Source of the DNA: Hyphomicrobiales bacterium
GTDB lineage: Bacteria > Pseudomonadota > Alphaproteobacteria > Rhizobiales > CAJQND01
Reading direction: 5' to 3'
Length of the DNA: 64,000 bases
NCBI GenBank assembly: GCA_028285595.1
Contig: JANQOW010000066.1
Coordinates: 64,350-128,349, forward strand
The first letter of the stretch is position 1. Every line of letters starts with the position of its first letter. A program made the translations under genes and the position numbers. This document shows, in pieces, positions 8,550 through 17,319 of the stretch. The notes under the pieces were generated by a model. The model was not told the origin of the DNA. It saw nothing but the letters and a program-made list of their open reading frames with translations, and made no database searches.

Positions 8550-10979
8550 TCAATCGGTTGTCTCAGCTGCAGGTAGCTCATTTCGCGCCTTAGCAATTTT
8601 TTCTCCAAGCGGAGGTTGCCCCTTGTTCAATTCCTCCGCCTTCTTCAACTGATCAGAGGCGTCTTTAGTTCGACCCAAAGCTGCATAGGTCAGCCCCAGA
8701 TGATAGCGGGCGAGCGCCAATTCGGGAAGTTTGGCCACGGCTTCTTCGAGATAAACCGCAGCTTCCTTGTATTCGCCTCGTCTGTAGGCAATCCAGCCGA
8801 TTGTGTCCTTGAACTGCGGAACCTCGACCCGCCTTAACAATTTAGCCAATTCTGCTGCGCGATCTAGGCTCGCTTGGTCATCACGAAAATCGCTCAAAAG
8901 ACTTGCCAGATTATTTAAGATAATTGGTGAAGAGCCGCGGGGGACTGCTTTAAGATGACGCTCATAGATATCGATCGCCCCTTCGATGTCTCCTCGGATC
9001 TGAAGATGGCCAGCCAATGCCAAAGCCAGACGCAGGTCACCGGGAGAGTTATCGAACCCCTCTTGAAACACTTCTCCCGCCTGATCAGTCTTCTGCCTTC
9101 GTGACAAGTGCGAACCCAGAGCAACATAACCGATCGCTTTTCGGGGTTGGCTCTCAATTGCCCGCCGATAGGCCGCTTCAACTTCATCCGTCTTGTTCTG
9201 TGTGGCCTTTACTGCACCGGCAAGAACATGCGCTTCTGCATTCTTGTCGTTCGCGTCAAGCACAGATTGAACAAGCTTCTCTGCTTCATCCACATTCCCT
9301 GATTTCAGATGGAGCGCAACCAAAGAAAACAAGGGCCGGGCCGAGTTCGGATTCTTATCAATCGCACGCGCAAAACTTAAAGCGCTTTCATCGACTTTTC
9401 TCTGCCCGAGCAGCGCACTGCCGAGCAACTCCTCACCGACACTACTTTTGTCACCAAGTTTGCTTAACGTGGCAGCGACTTCTTGAGCCCCGACCCAGTC
9501 TTGTTTTTGTAATCGGACCTGCCCGAGCATTTGCAACAGTCGGATGTTGTTAGGCCGGCGGACCAACGCGTCACTGAGTGTCGTTTCAATCACATCAATC
9601 TTGCCGCGCGCACGGAGAAACTGCACGAAGCGGATCGTGACGCGTGGATCGAAGTTAGCGGCGCGCACCGCCTGCGCGTAGCGCTCTTGCGCCAATTCCA
9701 ACGAACCCTTGCGTTCGAATGCCGTTCCAAGCAGCTGCAAGAGACCGACCGACTCAGGTTCCTGGCTTAATGCCTCTCGCAGATCGCTTATGGCATTATC
9801 AATTTCGTTCCGACTGATCCGAATTGCCGCCCGCAGCCTCAGCGCCTCTGTATTTCTCTCGTCCCCAGACAAAACCTCTTCGATCAGCGCAAGTGCATCT
9901 GGACCATTTTTGCTTGCTAACAAGAGCTTTGCCAAGTGCAGCCGCGCGCGTCTTGCATGCTCGGGCGGCTCTTTCTTTTGCACGATTGGATCGAGTGTCT
10001 CTCTAGCGGCCTCTAGGCCCTTGTTCAGAAAGTCAAATTGCGCCAGCGCGATTTTGAGGTCAATCTCACTGGATCTTTTCTCAATCAACGCTATTAACTC
10101 TGAACGCGCCGCCTCTTTGCCCTTCAATGATTCAAGAAGCGCCACTAACCGAAGCGCAGCTGGATTGTCATCTGGAAACGCGGCAACCAAAGAGCGCATT
10201 TCAGTTTCAGCGCCTTCTTTGTTGCCAGTTCTCAAAAACAACGTGACCAGTGCCTGACGGAAACGCTTATTCTCTGGATAAGTATTCTGAAGCTTGCGGA
10301 GAACCGCTTCAACCTCGCCAAATTCTCCTTTCTGCTCGTACAGTCGCATACTGAACAGCAGGAGCATAAAGTGGTCTGGATCAGCCTTCAGGCCCCGATT
10401 AACAAACTCGAGCGCACCATCCACGTTGCTGTCGGTCATTTGATCAGCCGCAAGAACGGTCAGTGCATCAGCATTGCCCTCTTCAATACTCAGTGCCTTT
10501 TGAGCATCCTTACGCGCACCATCACGATCATTCAGCCTTAGCAAAATTCCCGCTCGGGTCGCATGGACTTCAGCCTCGCCACTCTTGAGTTCGCTTGCGC
10601 GATTGATATGTTCCAGGGCCCGTTCATGCTGTCGCGCAGACAGGCTCAATTTGGCCATACTCAGATGTGCTTCGAAGTGATCCGGATCAAGTTCCAGGAC
10701 CCGGGCCAAGTTGGATCCCACCGCGCCCCAATTGCGATTGGTTTCATCAATCTTGGCCAGATTGAACCAGGCGCTAGTCAGCTTATCATTGAGCTTGATC
10801 GCATTGAGAAATTCGAGGCGCGCCTTGGCGGGTTGATTTGCTGATAGCAACTCAACGCCCTTTTCATAGTGCGCCTGCGCCTGTTCTTCTGGAGAAGAAC
10901 ACCCCGCAACAACAAGCATGCACGCCCCAAAAATCGGCGCCATTAGGTATCTAGGTTTAAGCTTCAAAAATCTCACCAT
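8550..10979 (-). CDS. prsT: PrsT-like TPR lipoprotein (PEP-CTERM/EPS system)
   Basis: An 809-residue lipoprotein made almost entirely of tetratricopeptide repeats. The start is placed at the ATG 10977-10979 because the signal then begins directly (basic n-region, hydrophobic core, VVAGC lipobox, Cys27). More than fifteen TPR-like helix pairs follow (ARLEFLNAIKLNDKLTSAWFNL, LARVLELDPDHFEAHLSMAKL and so on). Length, lipobox and repeat composition match the PrsT proteins found beside exosortase and polysaccharide genes, which are thought to scaffold envelope assembly. The glycosyltransferase-STAS gene lies downstream after 187 bases, and a VPLPA-tailed protein gene lies upstream on the same strand. 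Confidence 0.82.
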   Translation of the reverse strand: MVRFLKLKPRYLMAPIFGACMLVVAGCSSPEEQAQAHYEKGVELLSANQPAKARLEFLNAIKLNDKLTSAWFNLAKIDETNRNWGAVGSNLARVLELDPDHFEAHLSMAKLSLSARQHERALEHINRASELKSGEAEVHATRAGILLRLNDRDGARKDAQKALSIEEGNADALTVLAADQMTDSNVDGALEFVNRGLKADPDHFMLLLFSMRLYEQKGEFGEVEAVLRKLQNTYPENKRFRQALVTLFLRTGNKEGAETEMRSLVAAFPDDNPAALRLVALLESLKGKEAARSELIALIEKRSSEIDLKIALAQFDFLNKGLEAARETLDPIVQKKEPPEHARRARLHLAKLLLASKNGPDALALIEEVLSGDERNTEALRLRAAIRISRNEIDNAISDLREALSQEPESVGLLQLLGTAFERKGSLELAQERYAQAVRAANFDPRVTIRFVQFLRARGKIDVIETTLSDALVRRPNNIRLLQMLGQVRLQKQDWVGAQEVAATLSKLGDKSSVGEELLGSALLGQRKVDESALSFARAIDKNPNSARPLFSLVALHLKSGNVDEAEKLVQSVLDANDKNAEAHVLAGAVKATQNKTDEVEAAYRRAIESQPRKAIGYVALGSHLSRRQKTDQAGEVFQEGFDNSPGDLRLALALAGHLQIRGDIEGAIDIYERHLKAVPRGSSPIILNNLASLLSDFRDDQASLDRAAELAKLLRRVEVPQFKDTIGWIAYRRGEYKEAAVYLEEAVAKLPELALARYHLGLTYAALGRTKDASDQLKKAEELNKGQPPLGEKIAKARNELPAAETTD

Positions 10980-11283
10980 CAAACTCAACTCGGATCCGTT
11001 ACATAAGTTCATCTATCAACTCACTATGTTTTACAGTACGGGCTGTTGATCTTCTGACATTTTTGATTTGTTAACGTTAACGAGTCGGCAACTGATTTGA
11101 GTAATCTGCGCAGAGTGAACCCAAATTTGGTCCAGTGGTCGATTAATCTCCCGTCGCATAAGCATGTCGCGCTGCAATCCAGGCTTCTTCTTGAGTTTCT
11201 GCGTGCGTAATGAGCGCAGCGCTCAACCGCTAAATCAGGCTCAAAAACGTTCTGCTCACTCTCGTCCGTCACCGCAGCAAACT

Positions 11284-11308
11284 CAAGATCAGCTAAAAGC
11301 TGATCTTG
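11284..11308. repeat. Perfect 11-bp inverted repeat
   Basis: CAAGATCAGCT (11284-11294) and its exact reverse complement AGCTGATCTTG (11298-11308) are separated by only AAA. No T-run follows on either strand, so it is not a textbook terminator. It lies between the VPLPA-CTERM gene and the TPR lipoprotein gene, downstream of the terminator-like hairpin at 11372, and may be a second hairpin stabilising transcript ends or a protein-binding site. Confidence 0.6.
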
Positions 11309-11371
11309 TATAGTGCGAGTGTTGGCCAATTCCCACTAACAAAATAGTGTTTGAAATCACCGCAAACAAAT

Positions 11372-11400
11372 GGCGACCGGGAACTAAGCTCCCGGTCGCC
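11372..11400 (-). terminator. Terminator-like hairpin after the VPLPA-CTERM gene
   Basis: An 11-bp perfect stem (GGCGACCGGGA at 11372-11382 and TCCCGGTCGCC at 11390-11400) with a 7-nt loop lies 55 bases beyond the stop of the minus-strand gene at 11456. On the minus strand it is followed by ATTTGTTT, a moderate T-rich tail. The stem strength and position fit intrinsic termination. Confidence 0.75.
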
Positions 11401-11455
11401 ATTCTCAGTGTTCATTCATTCTTTGTCCGGGCTACTTCCGAACCTTTGCAGAACC

Positions 11456-12391
11456 CTATGCGTTTTCAGCTCTTTTCTTTGACCGGTAGCGCCCCAGGAA
11501 ACCAAGGCCGAGCAGGCCAGTCAGGAAAAGCGGAAGACCAGCAGGGATCGGCACTTCACTCGTAATGAGGCTATCCAAACGTACCTCATTAATAATGACG
11601 TCGTTTGCACAGGTCATAGCCCAGCCGATAGCCAGTCTATCAGAGGCATTAGGTCCAGTGAAATCCGAAAGCTCAAAGAAGTCTGCAATTGTCCACTGCA
11701 GAACACCATAGCCGGCCTTGTAAGTTGAAGCGCCAGAACCGTCTTTGCCCATCCACTCGTTGATAGCGTTATCGGCAACAGTGATAATTTCGAATTTTGC
11801 CTCGTTGCCCAGCACATCTCCGCCATCAGCAAGGACTTGCTGATCATGACGGAAGGTATCGTCCAACGGATCACCCAAATCGTCATAGAAAGAACGGATC
11901 ACATCGGCTTCAGTGATAGAACGAAGCTGCGGCGACTCACCGGTTCCAACGCTTTGATCATCTGGTGATGTGACAGCATAATTCCAGCGATCAAGCTGGA
12001 AGGAATATCTGTCTTGGTGCGTCGGATGTGGCGCTCCCACGGACGCATCAATGTTCAGGTTCAAGCCGCCTGTTCCAAGGAACAAGTCACCGATAAACGT
12101 GTCGAGCTCACCTTCCACCCGATTGATATCCGGCGTTTGCGGATTGTCGGGAGTAGGGTCGATTGACTCGGTGTATTTGGTCAGCACCTGAACGATCAGG
12201 TCGTTGTTGAACTTCAACGCGTGCCCTTGATCGATGTCGAAAAACATGTTCCCGACGACATCACGAGCGCTCAGAGTGGGGTTTGTGTACCCCCAATAAT
12301 CATCGTTAAAGGTTACCCCAGCGTTCGCTGGCACCGACAACATTGCCACTCCCGCCCCAACGAGCGCGGCGCGCTTGAAATACCTTGACAT
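11456..12391 (-). CDS. Secreted protein with VPLPA-type (PEP-CTERM-like) sorting tail
   Basis: A 311-residue exported protein. Residues 1-24 are a signal peptide (basic n-region SRYFKRA, cleavage after PANA). The body is acidic, Asp/Asn-rich and of no family that I know. The C-terminus carries a tripartite sorting signal: the motif VPIPAGLPLF, a hydrophobic helix (LTGLLGLGFLG) and a basic end RYRSKKRA. This is the VPLPA variant of PEP-CTERM, normally recognised and cut by an exosortase of the XrtD/XrtA group during outer-surface export. The start is supported by GGGAAAAG upstream. A strong hairpin follows the gene, so it is probably monocistronic. No exosortase gene is visible in the window. 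Confidence 0.88.
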   Translation of the reverse strand: MSRYFKRAALVGAGVAMLSVPANAGVTFNDDYWGYTNPTLSARDVVGNMFFDIDQGHALKFNNDLIVQVLTKYTESIDPTPDNPQTPDINRVEGELDTFIGDLFLGTGGLNLNIDASVGAPHPTHQDRYSFQLDRWNYAVTSPDDQSVGTGESPQLRSITEADVIRSFYDDLGDPLDDTFRHDQQVLADGGDVLGNEAKFEIITVADNAINEWMGKDGSGASTYKAGYGVLQWTIADFFELSDFTGPNASDRLAIGWAMTCANDVIINEVRLDSLITSEVPIPAGLPLFLTGLLGLGFLGRYRSKKRAENA

Positions 12392-12576
12392 TGAACTTTT
12401 CCCAGCTCTGTTTGACGTTAACCCCGGTGTGGTCTCGTCGCCCCATCTATATCCTTAACAGATAATGAACAACCATCGATCACGAGTCAAGAAAGAAAAA
12501 AGAAAATTTCTACTTTTGCGTGCCTTAAAAGTCACACGCTGATATGTAGAACAACACCTAAAAAGAAGCCAAAGCT

Positions 12577-13785
12577 ATGCCTCTGTTTGCTATCGAAGTT
12601 GCGGTGAGCTTAATTGCCGCAGTTTTGCTGTTCATGTCGGTAGTGTTCGCCCTGCAGATTTCGGTGGGGACATGGCACAGTCCAAAGCAAACGGGGAGAA
12701 AACCTTCGGGAGCATTGCCACCGGTCGCGGTATTAGTTCCTGCTCACAACGAAGAAAACTCGCTAGACGTATCGCTTGCTTCTATCAAGCAACAACTGCG
12801 AGAACGCGACCGCTTGATGGTGGTTGCAGACAATTGTACCGACCAAACTGCCCGCGTTGCCGGCCGTCATGGTGCAGACGTTGTTGAACGCACGGATGCC
12901 GCGAACCGTGGAAAAGGATATGCCCTGCAATTTGGCATAGATCAGCTGAGAGACGATCCGCGTCCAATTGTGATCATTATAGATGCCGACTGTACACTCG
13001 CGCCCGGCTCCATAAAGACCCTTTGCTCGACCGTTGAGTCAACTGGACGGCCAGTTCAGTCTCTCAACCTCATTGAGTTGGGATCCGCACCATCCTTGCA
13101 GGAGCGCTTGGGCGTCTTTGCTTTCAGAGTTAAGAACTATGCGCGCTTCAAAGGTCTTCAGCGCCTCGGGTTCGCCTGCCCGCTGGCCGGCACAGGCATG
13201 GCCTTTCCTTGGGCCATCATTAAGAATGTCAAGCTTGCATCGGGCAACATTGTTGAAGATTTAAATCTAGGGATCGATCTTGCGATCGATGGACATCCAG
13301 CGGTCTTCGAGGATCGTGCAATGGTGACAAGTCATTTCCCGGACAAGCAAAGCGATCAACTAACTCAACGCCGACGTTGGGAACACGGACACATCCAGAC
13401 GATCATCAGTCAAACACCCCGCTTGCTAAGGCAGGCCGTGATTCAAAGACGAATGGATCTCGTTGTGATGGCCGCCGACTTGGTCGTTGTGCCGCTCTCA
13501 CTGTACGCGCTTACTTGTGCACTTACTGTGTTTGCTGCTGCCGGCATACTCTATTTTGGAGGCAGCCCATCGGCACTCATAATGACTACAGCTTCTGCCG
13601 CACTCATGGTACTCGGACTGCTGATCGCTTGGTATGGTTTTGGTCGTGAACTCGTCAGCCTAAAAGAGCTCTTTCAGATTCCGGTCTATATCGCACGGAA
13701 GCTGCCAATGTATTTTGATTTGATCAGGAATCCTGAACGCAAATGGGTCAGGAGCGCGCGCAAAAAAGAGGAACGCGACGAGTGA
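12577..13785 (+). CDS. Membrane GT2 glycosyltransferase
   Basis: A 402-residue inner-membrane glycosyltransferase of family GT2. An N-terminal membrane segment (about 5-28) is followed by a GT-A catalytic domain with VLVPAHNEE, the VVADNCTDQT loop, the metal-binding DADC near residue 136, the catalytic Glu-Asp of NIVEDLNLG near 228 and QRRRW near 265, then two or three C-terminal membrane segments (about 295-350). The D,D,D,QxxRW pattern is that of processive or lipid-linked sugar-adding enzymes. The nucleotide-sugar donor cannot be deduced. It is divergent from the VPLPA-CTERM gene (185-bp shared promoter region) and converges on the next gene with no spacer at all. Confidence 0.9.
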   Translation: MPLFAIEVAVSLIAAVLLFMSVVFALQISVGTWHSPKQTGRKPSGALPPVAVLVPAHNEENSLDVSLASIKQQLRERDRLMVVADNCTDQTARVAGRHGADVVERTDAANRGKGYALQFGIDQLRDDPRPIVIIIDADCTLAPGSIKTLCSTVESTGRPVQSLNLIELGSAPSLQERLGVFAFRVKNYARFKGLQRLGFACPLAGTGMAFPWAIIKNVKLASGNIVEDLNLGIDLAIDGHPAVFEDRAMVTSHFPDKQSDQLTQRRRWEHGHIQTIISQTPRLLRQAVIQRRMDLVVMAADLVVVPLSLYALTCALTVFAAAGILYFGGSPSALIMTTASAALMVLGLLIAWYGFGRELVSLKELFQIPVYIARKLPMYFDLIRNPERKWVRSARKKEERDE

Positions 13786-14790
13786 TCATTCCGCAGCCTT
13801 GTATTCAATAAGAGTGGATTTTGCTCCTCGGAATCTGCGATATACATAAGTCATCACGCCTTGAAATTCCGGAAACTTGCCCAGCGTGATCAAGCCAGCA
13901 TGCACCCAATCATCTGTGTTGGTATCTGTGGCGCGCAAGGCAATACGCGCAACTTGCGCGGGATAGACTCCAAAACCCAGAAGTGCTGCAGGGTGGATCA
14001 GGGCGCTAAGAATAATGATGGTTGGGACTACCCCGCCCCAAACAACTGCCCGCAGGGTCGACTTCATCCAGATATCAAGTTCAGACTCTCGATGCATCAT
14101 ATGAACTTCAGCAAATCCGTAGCCTGAACGAACGTTCCGCTTCCACCATTGTGACCAACTGGTCATAGCGGCGTCATGCAAAGTCATTTCCGCATCAAGC
14201 CGCCAGATCCTCCAGCCTTCTTCGCGCAATCGGATGCATAGCTCGGGCTCTTCACCACAAATGAGAGTTGGATCAAATCCCCCTACAGCTTTGAAAGCAT
14301 CGCAGCGCATAAGCGAATCGCCGCCGCAAGCTTCCGCTACGCCAGTGGGTGTATCCCATTCGCGATCGAACATCCGATTGAAAATCGAAGCCTCTGGAAA
14401 TCTCTCTCTGCGCCGGCCGCACACCACAGCAACATCTGAGTGCCGCGACAGAAACTTCATTGCCTTTTCGATCCAATACCGATCGACTTCACAATCGCCG
14501 TCAACGAACTGCACAAACTTAAGGCTTCGGCGAGCCGACAGAATTGCCTCGAAGCCTGCATTTCTCGCACGCGCCGCAGTGAACGGTACTGAAAGGTCAA
14601 GCTCGACTACAATAACCCCTGCCGCCCTGGCTGCATCAACACTGCCGTCCGAGGACCCGGAATCCACATAGACCACGGTTCGCCCTTCGCACTCAACTGA
14701 AGCAAGGCAGCGCAATAGACGAGAACCCTCGTTACGGCCAATGATAACGACGCCAATCGACTCGGACAGAGAATGTTGTTTGGCGTTCAT
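13786..14790 (-). CDS. GT2 family glycosyltransferase
   Basis: A 334-residue glycosyltransferase from the ATG at 14788-14790; an in-frame start at 14895 would add 35 residues that look unrelated to the fold. The GT-A core begins at once with GVVIIGRNEGSRL and VVYVDSGSSDGSVD, the nucleotide-binding DGDCEVD lies near residue 98, and the acceptor-side GEEPELCIRLREEGW lies near 200. A hydrophobic stretch near 250-285 suggests membrane association. Closest in style to cytoplasmic GT2 enzymes that add a single sugar to a lipid-linked oligosaccharide. Its stop codon abuts the stop of the convergent gene, the two forming the palindrome TGATCA. Confidence 0.85.
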   Translation of the reverse strand: MNAKQHSLSESIGVVIIGRNEGSRLLRCLASVECEGRTVVYVDSGSSDGSVDAARAAGVIVVELDLSVPFTAARARNAGFEAILSARRSLKFVQFVDGDCEVDRYWIEKAMKFLSRHSDVAVVCGRRRERFPEASIFNRMFDREWDTPTGVAEACGGDSLMRCDAFKAVGGFDPTLICGEEPELCIRLREEGWRIWRLDAEMTLHDAAMTSWSQWWKRNVRSGYGFAEVHMMHRESELDIWMKSTLRAVVWGGVVPTIIILSALIHPAALLGFGVYPAQVARIALRATDTNTDDWVHAGLITLGKFPEFQGVMTYVYRRFRGAKSTLIEYKAAE

Positions 14791-15145
14791 GTTTCTCAGA
14801 TTAAATCGTTTCGTTTGTGCCACACCGCGGTCTGCATACTTTGGGCCAAGCCCCCACACCCCGATGTTAGAGGCTGGTTGGTGGTAATACTTCAATTATG
14901 AACAGAGGCAAGGTCTAGCATCGAGCCAATCTGCAATTGCCGGTTGAACCACCCACCATATGGTGCGAACTGTCATGTTGTTTCCAGTGCTTTCTTCACT
15001 TTGCTGCCATTTCTGACCGCATACCTTTTTGGTTTTCTCACGGGATAACTTCAAACTGGAATGAAGTTTGCTTACAGCCTATGAGTTATATCAATTTTCC
15101 CTCCTCTGCCAGGCAAGGGCCATAGGTTGATTTGATTGGGTCTTC

Positions 15146-16252
15146 ATGAGAATTCTGTTTGCGTTGCCAGGGCTTCACCGTGTTTCTCGGGGAGCCGAAG
15201 TTGCATTCATCTCCATTGCCCGTGCACTGGCTGGTCTTGGGGAAGAGGTGAGCCTCATTGGCTCTGGCCAAAGTGTGCCCGACGCCCCTTACAAGTTCAT
15301 CCACGCCCCATCTGTTCATCGTGAAAGGCTGGAGTGGTTACCATCTATTCCGGGATTGCGAAATGATTGCGCTTATGAGGAGCTCACTTTTGTTCCCGGT
15401 TTGCTGAGAAAGTACCAACCGCACGAGTTCGACGTTACTTTGACTTGCGGCTATCCATATACGAACTGGGTTTTGCGCGCGCGGCGTCAGCGCGGCGTGC
15501 GACCAGCGCATGTGTTCGTCACACAGAATGGTGACCACCCAGCGACCACAACCACCAGAGAATATCGTTTCTTTGGTTGTGAGGGGTTGGTGTGCACGAA
15601 CCCAGACTACTTTGATCGCTGCCACGAAAGCTGGCGGAGCACGCTCATACCAAACGGCGTCGACGTCCAAAGATTCCGGGATGCAAACGCGGCCAAATCA
15701 GCATTAGGCCTTCCCGCGTCAGAAAAAATTGTGTTGATGGTCAGCGCTCTCGTGCCAACAAAGCGCGTAGCGCTTGGCATTGAAGCAATCTCACAGATTG
15801 AAAATTGCCATTTGGTCGTCGCAGGAGATGGCCCGGAACGTACCACAATCGACGAGCTGGCAAGTCAGCTTATGCCGGGCAGGTTTTCGCGCCTCACAGT
15901 ACCATCGGAAAAGATGCCGTCCCTTTACAAGTCTGCAGAGGTTTTCATGCACCTCTCAAAGGAAGAATCGTTCGGAAATGTATTTCTAGAAGCTATGGCC
16001 GCCGGACTTCCAGTGGTTGCGCCAGATACTGAACGGATTAGGTGGATCGTCGGTGACGACAATTTTCTCTTTCATGGAGATGAAGCCGCGGCTGTTGCGA
16101 ACGCAACAAAGTCTGCTTTTCAAGCACTTGAAACCAGGGAATTTGTTCAAAGCAACAGGGTCACACAGTTCAGTTGGGATCGGATTGGCGAAATGTACAA
16201 GGATTTCCTCGGAGAGGTCGTCGAGAGCCACAGAGATGAGATAGGACTGTGA
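15146..16252 (+). CDS. GT4 family glycosyltransferase (group 1)
   Basis: A 368-residue retaining glycosyltransferase with a GT-B fold. The N-terminal acceptor domain begins MRILFALPGLHRVSRGAEV; the C-terminal donor domain carries LIPNGVDVQRF, VLMVSALVPTKR, LVVAGDGPERTTIDEL and the nucleotide-sugar binding E-x7-E region ESFGNVFLEAMAAGLPVVAPD. It is the first gene of a tightly packed plus-strand operon: its TGA overlaps the GTG start of the next gene by four bases, suggesting translational coupling. Substrate unknown; the following oxidoreductase and epimerase may supply its donor sugar. Confidence 0.9.
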   Translation: MRILFALPGLHRVSRGAEVAFISIARALAGLGEEVSLIGSGQSVPDAPYKFIHAPSVHRERLEWLPSIPGLRNDCAYEELTFVPGLLRKYQPHEFDVTLTCGYPYTNWVLRARRQRGVRPAHVFVTQNGDHPATTTTREYRFFGCEGLVCTNPDYFDRCHESWRSTLIPNGVDVQRFRDANAAKSALGLPASEKIVLMVSALVPTKRVALGIEAISQIENCHLVVAGDGPERTTIDELASQLMPGRFSRLTVPSEKMPSLYKSAEVFMHLSKEESFGNVFLEAMAAGLPVVAPDTERIRWIVGDDNFLFHGDEAAAVANATKSAFQALETREFVQSNRVTQFSWDRIGEMYKDFLGEVVESHRDEIGL

Positions 16253-17319
16253 CCACAACCAACACAGAAATTGTTACCGTGTTAATCGGCGCCGGCGCAA
16301 TCGCCCGCGAGCACATTACCGCGCTGCAATCCATGCCCAACGTAACCCTCGCAGCGATTTGCGATTTATCACCAACACGCGCCCGCGCGATTTCGGAGCG
16401 CTACGAGATCGCCAAAAGCTACACAGACTATCTCGAGATGTTGGACGATATCCCAGCTGATTGGGCACACATTACGACGCCCCCCTCCTCTCACTATGGG
16501 ATCTCGGCCCAGTGTCTTGAGAAGGGTCTAAATGTGCTTTGCGAAAAACCGATCGTCCCAAGTCGCGAGGAGTTCTCTGAACTGCGTGAGATCGCTGAGA
16601 AGAACCAGGTGTTTCTCTTGGAAAATCAGAACCTGCGTTTCCATTCTTCCGTGAGGAAAATTTCCAGATTGATTGAAACGGGGGAGCTTGGCGAAATTGT
16701 TGATGTTCAGGTCCACCTCGCCCAAAACCTTGAGGGATCCGGCAGTCCATACCTGGACAAGCACGTACCGCATTTCGGCTTGGGCCTTCCAGGCGGCGTC
16801 ATAGGCGACTTCCTCCCACACATGGCCTATTTGGCAACGATGTTTGCCGGGGCGCCGAGCAGTGTTAGAACCATCTGGAAAAACGTGAATGCCGACTCTC
16901 CCCTACCCTATCACGAGTTTAGAGCACAAATTCAGTGTCAGACGGCGCCCGCCACAGTCGCCTTTAGTTGTTCAGCTCAGCCGGCTGGCTTCTGGTTGCG
17001 AGTTTTCGGCACAAAGCTTTTCGTTGAAGCTAACCTATTCGAACCACCGCGGCTCCAGGTACGCAAACATCGTACGCAACCCGCGCCTCTACCCAGCCTC
17101 CTCAATGGGCTAAGCGAGGCGGTATCCGTAAGCGCTAGCACGTTAGCATCAGTTTGGAGAAAACTTGGCGGCAGGAGCCAGTATGACGGGCTCGCTGAGC
17201 TTATAGATGCTTGCTACCGCTCCCAGCAAAAAGGACAGCCTCAGCCTGTTTCTCTCAATGATATTGCCGAGAACATAAACCTGGTAAAGGCCTTTACAGA
17301 TCCGGAGCTAATGCAATGA
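16249..17319 (+). CDS. Gfo/Idh/MocA family sugar oxidoreductase
   Basis: A 356-residue NAD(P)-dependent dehydrogenase. The start is a GTG inside the GTGA overlap with the previous gene. The N-terminal Rossmann domain reads VLIGAGAIAREH, and the family motif EKPIV (GLNVLCEKPIV) near residue 103 contains the conserved catalytic Lys; the C-terminal alpha/beta domain begins near 125 with the region VDVQVHLAQN and His-rich HVPHFGLG, HMAYLATM segments. Enzymes of this group oxidise or reduce sugar rings, commonly in the synthesis of unusual nucleotide sugars. Overlap by ATGA with the next epimerase gene indicates a common pathway, probably making the donor for the flanking GT4 enzymes. Confidence 0.9.
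   Translation: MTTTNTEIVTVLIGAGAIAREHITALQSMPNVTLAAICDLSPTRARAISERYEIAKSYTDYLEMLDDIPADWAHITTPPSSHYGISAQCLEKGLNVLCEKPIVPSREEFSELREIAEKNQVFLLENQNLRFHSSVRKISRLIETGELGEIVDVQVHLAQNLEGSGSPYLDKHVPHFGLGLPGGVIGDFLPHMAYLATMFAGAPSSVRTIWKNVNADSPLPYHEFRAQIQCQTAPATVAFSCSAQPAGFWLRVFGTKLFVEANLFEPPRLQVRKHRTQPAPLPSLLNGLSEAVSVSASTLASVWRKLGGRSQYDGLAELIDACYRSQQKGQPQPVSLNDIAENINLVKAFTDPELMQ

Noticed and set aside
9017-10257. Long plus-strand frames opposite the TPR gene
   Set aside because: Antisense shadows of a repetitive coding region; the TPR reading is unambiguous.
11024-11329. 101-codon minus-strand frame between the TPR and VPLPA genes
   Set aside because: It spans the 11-bp inverted repeat, has no family features and lies in a typical terminator/promoter spacer.
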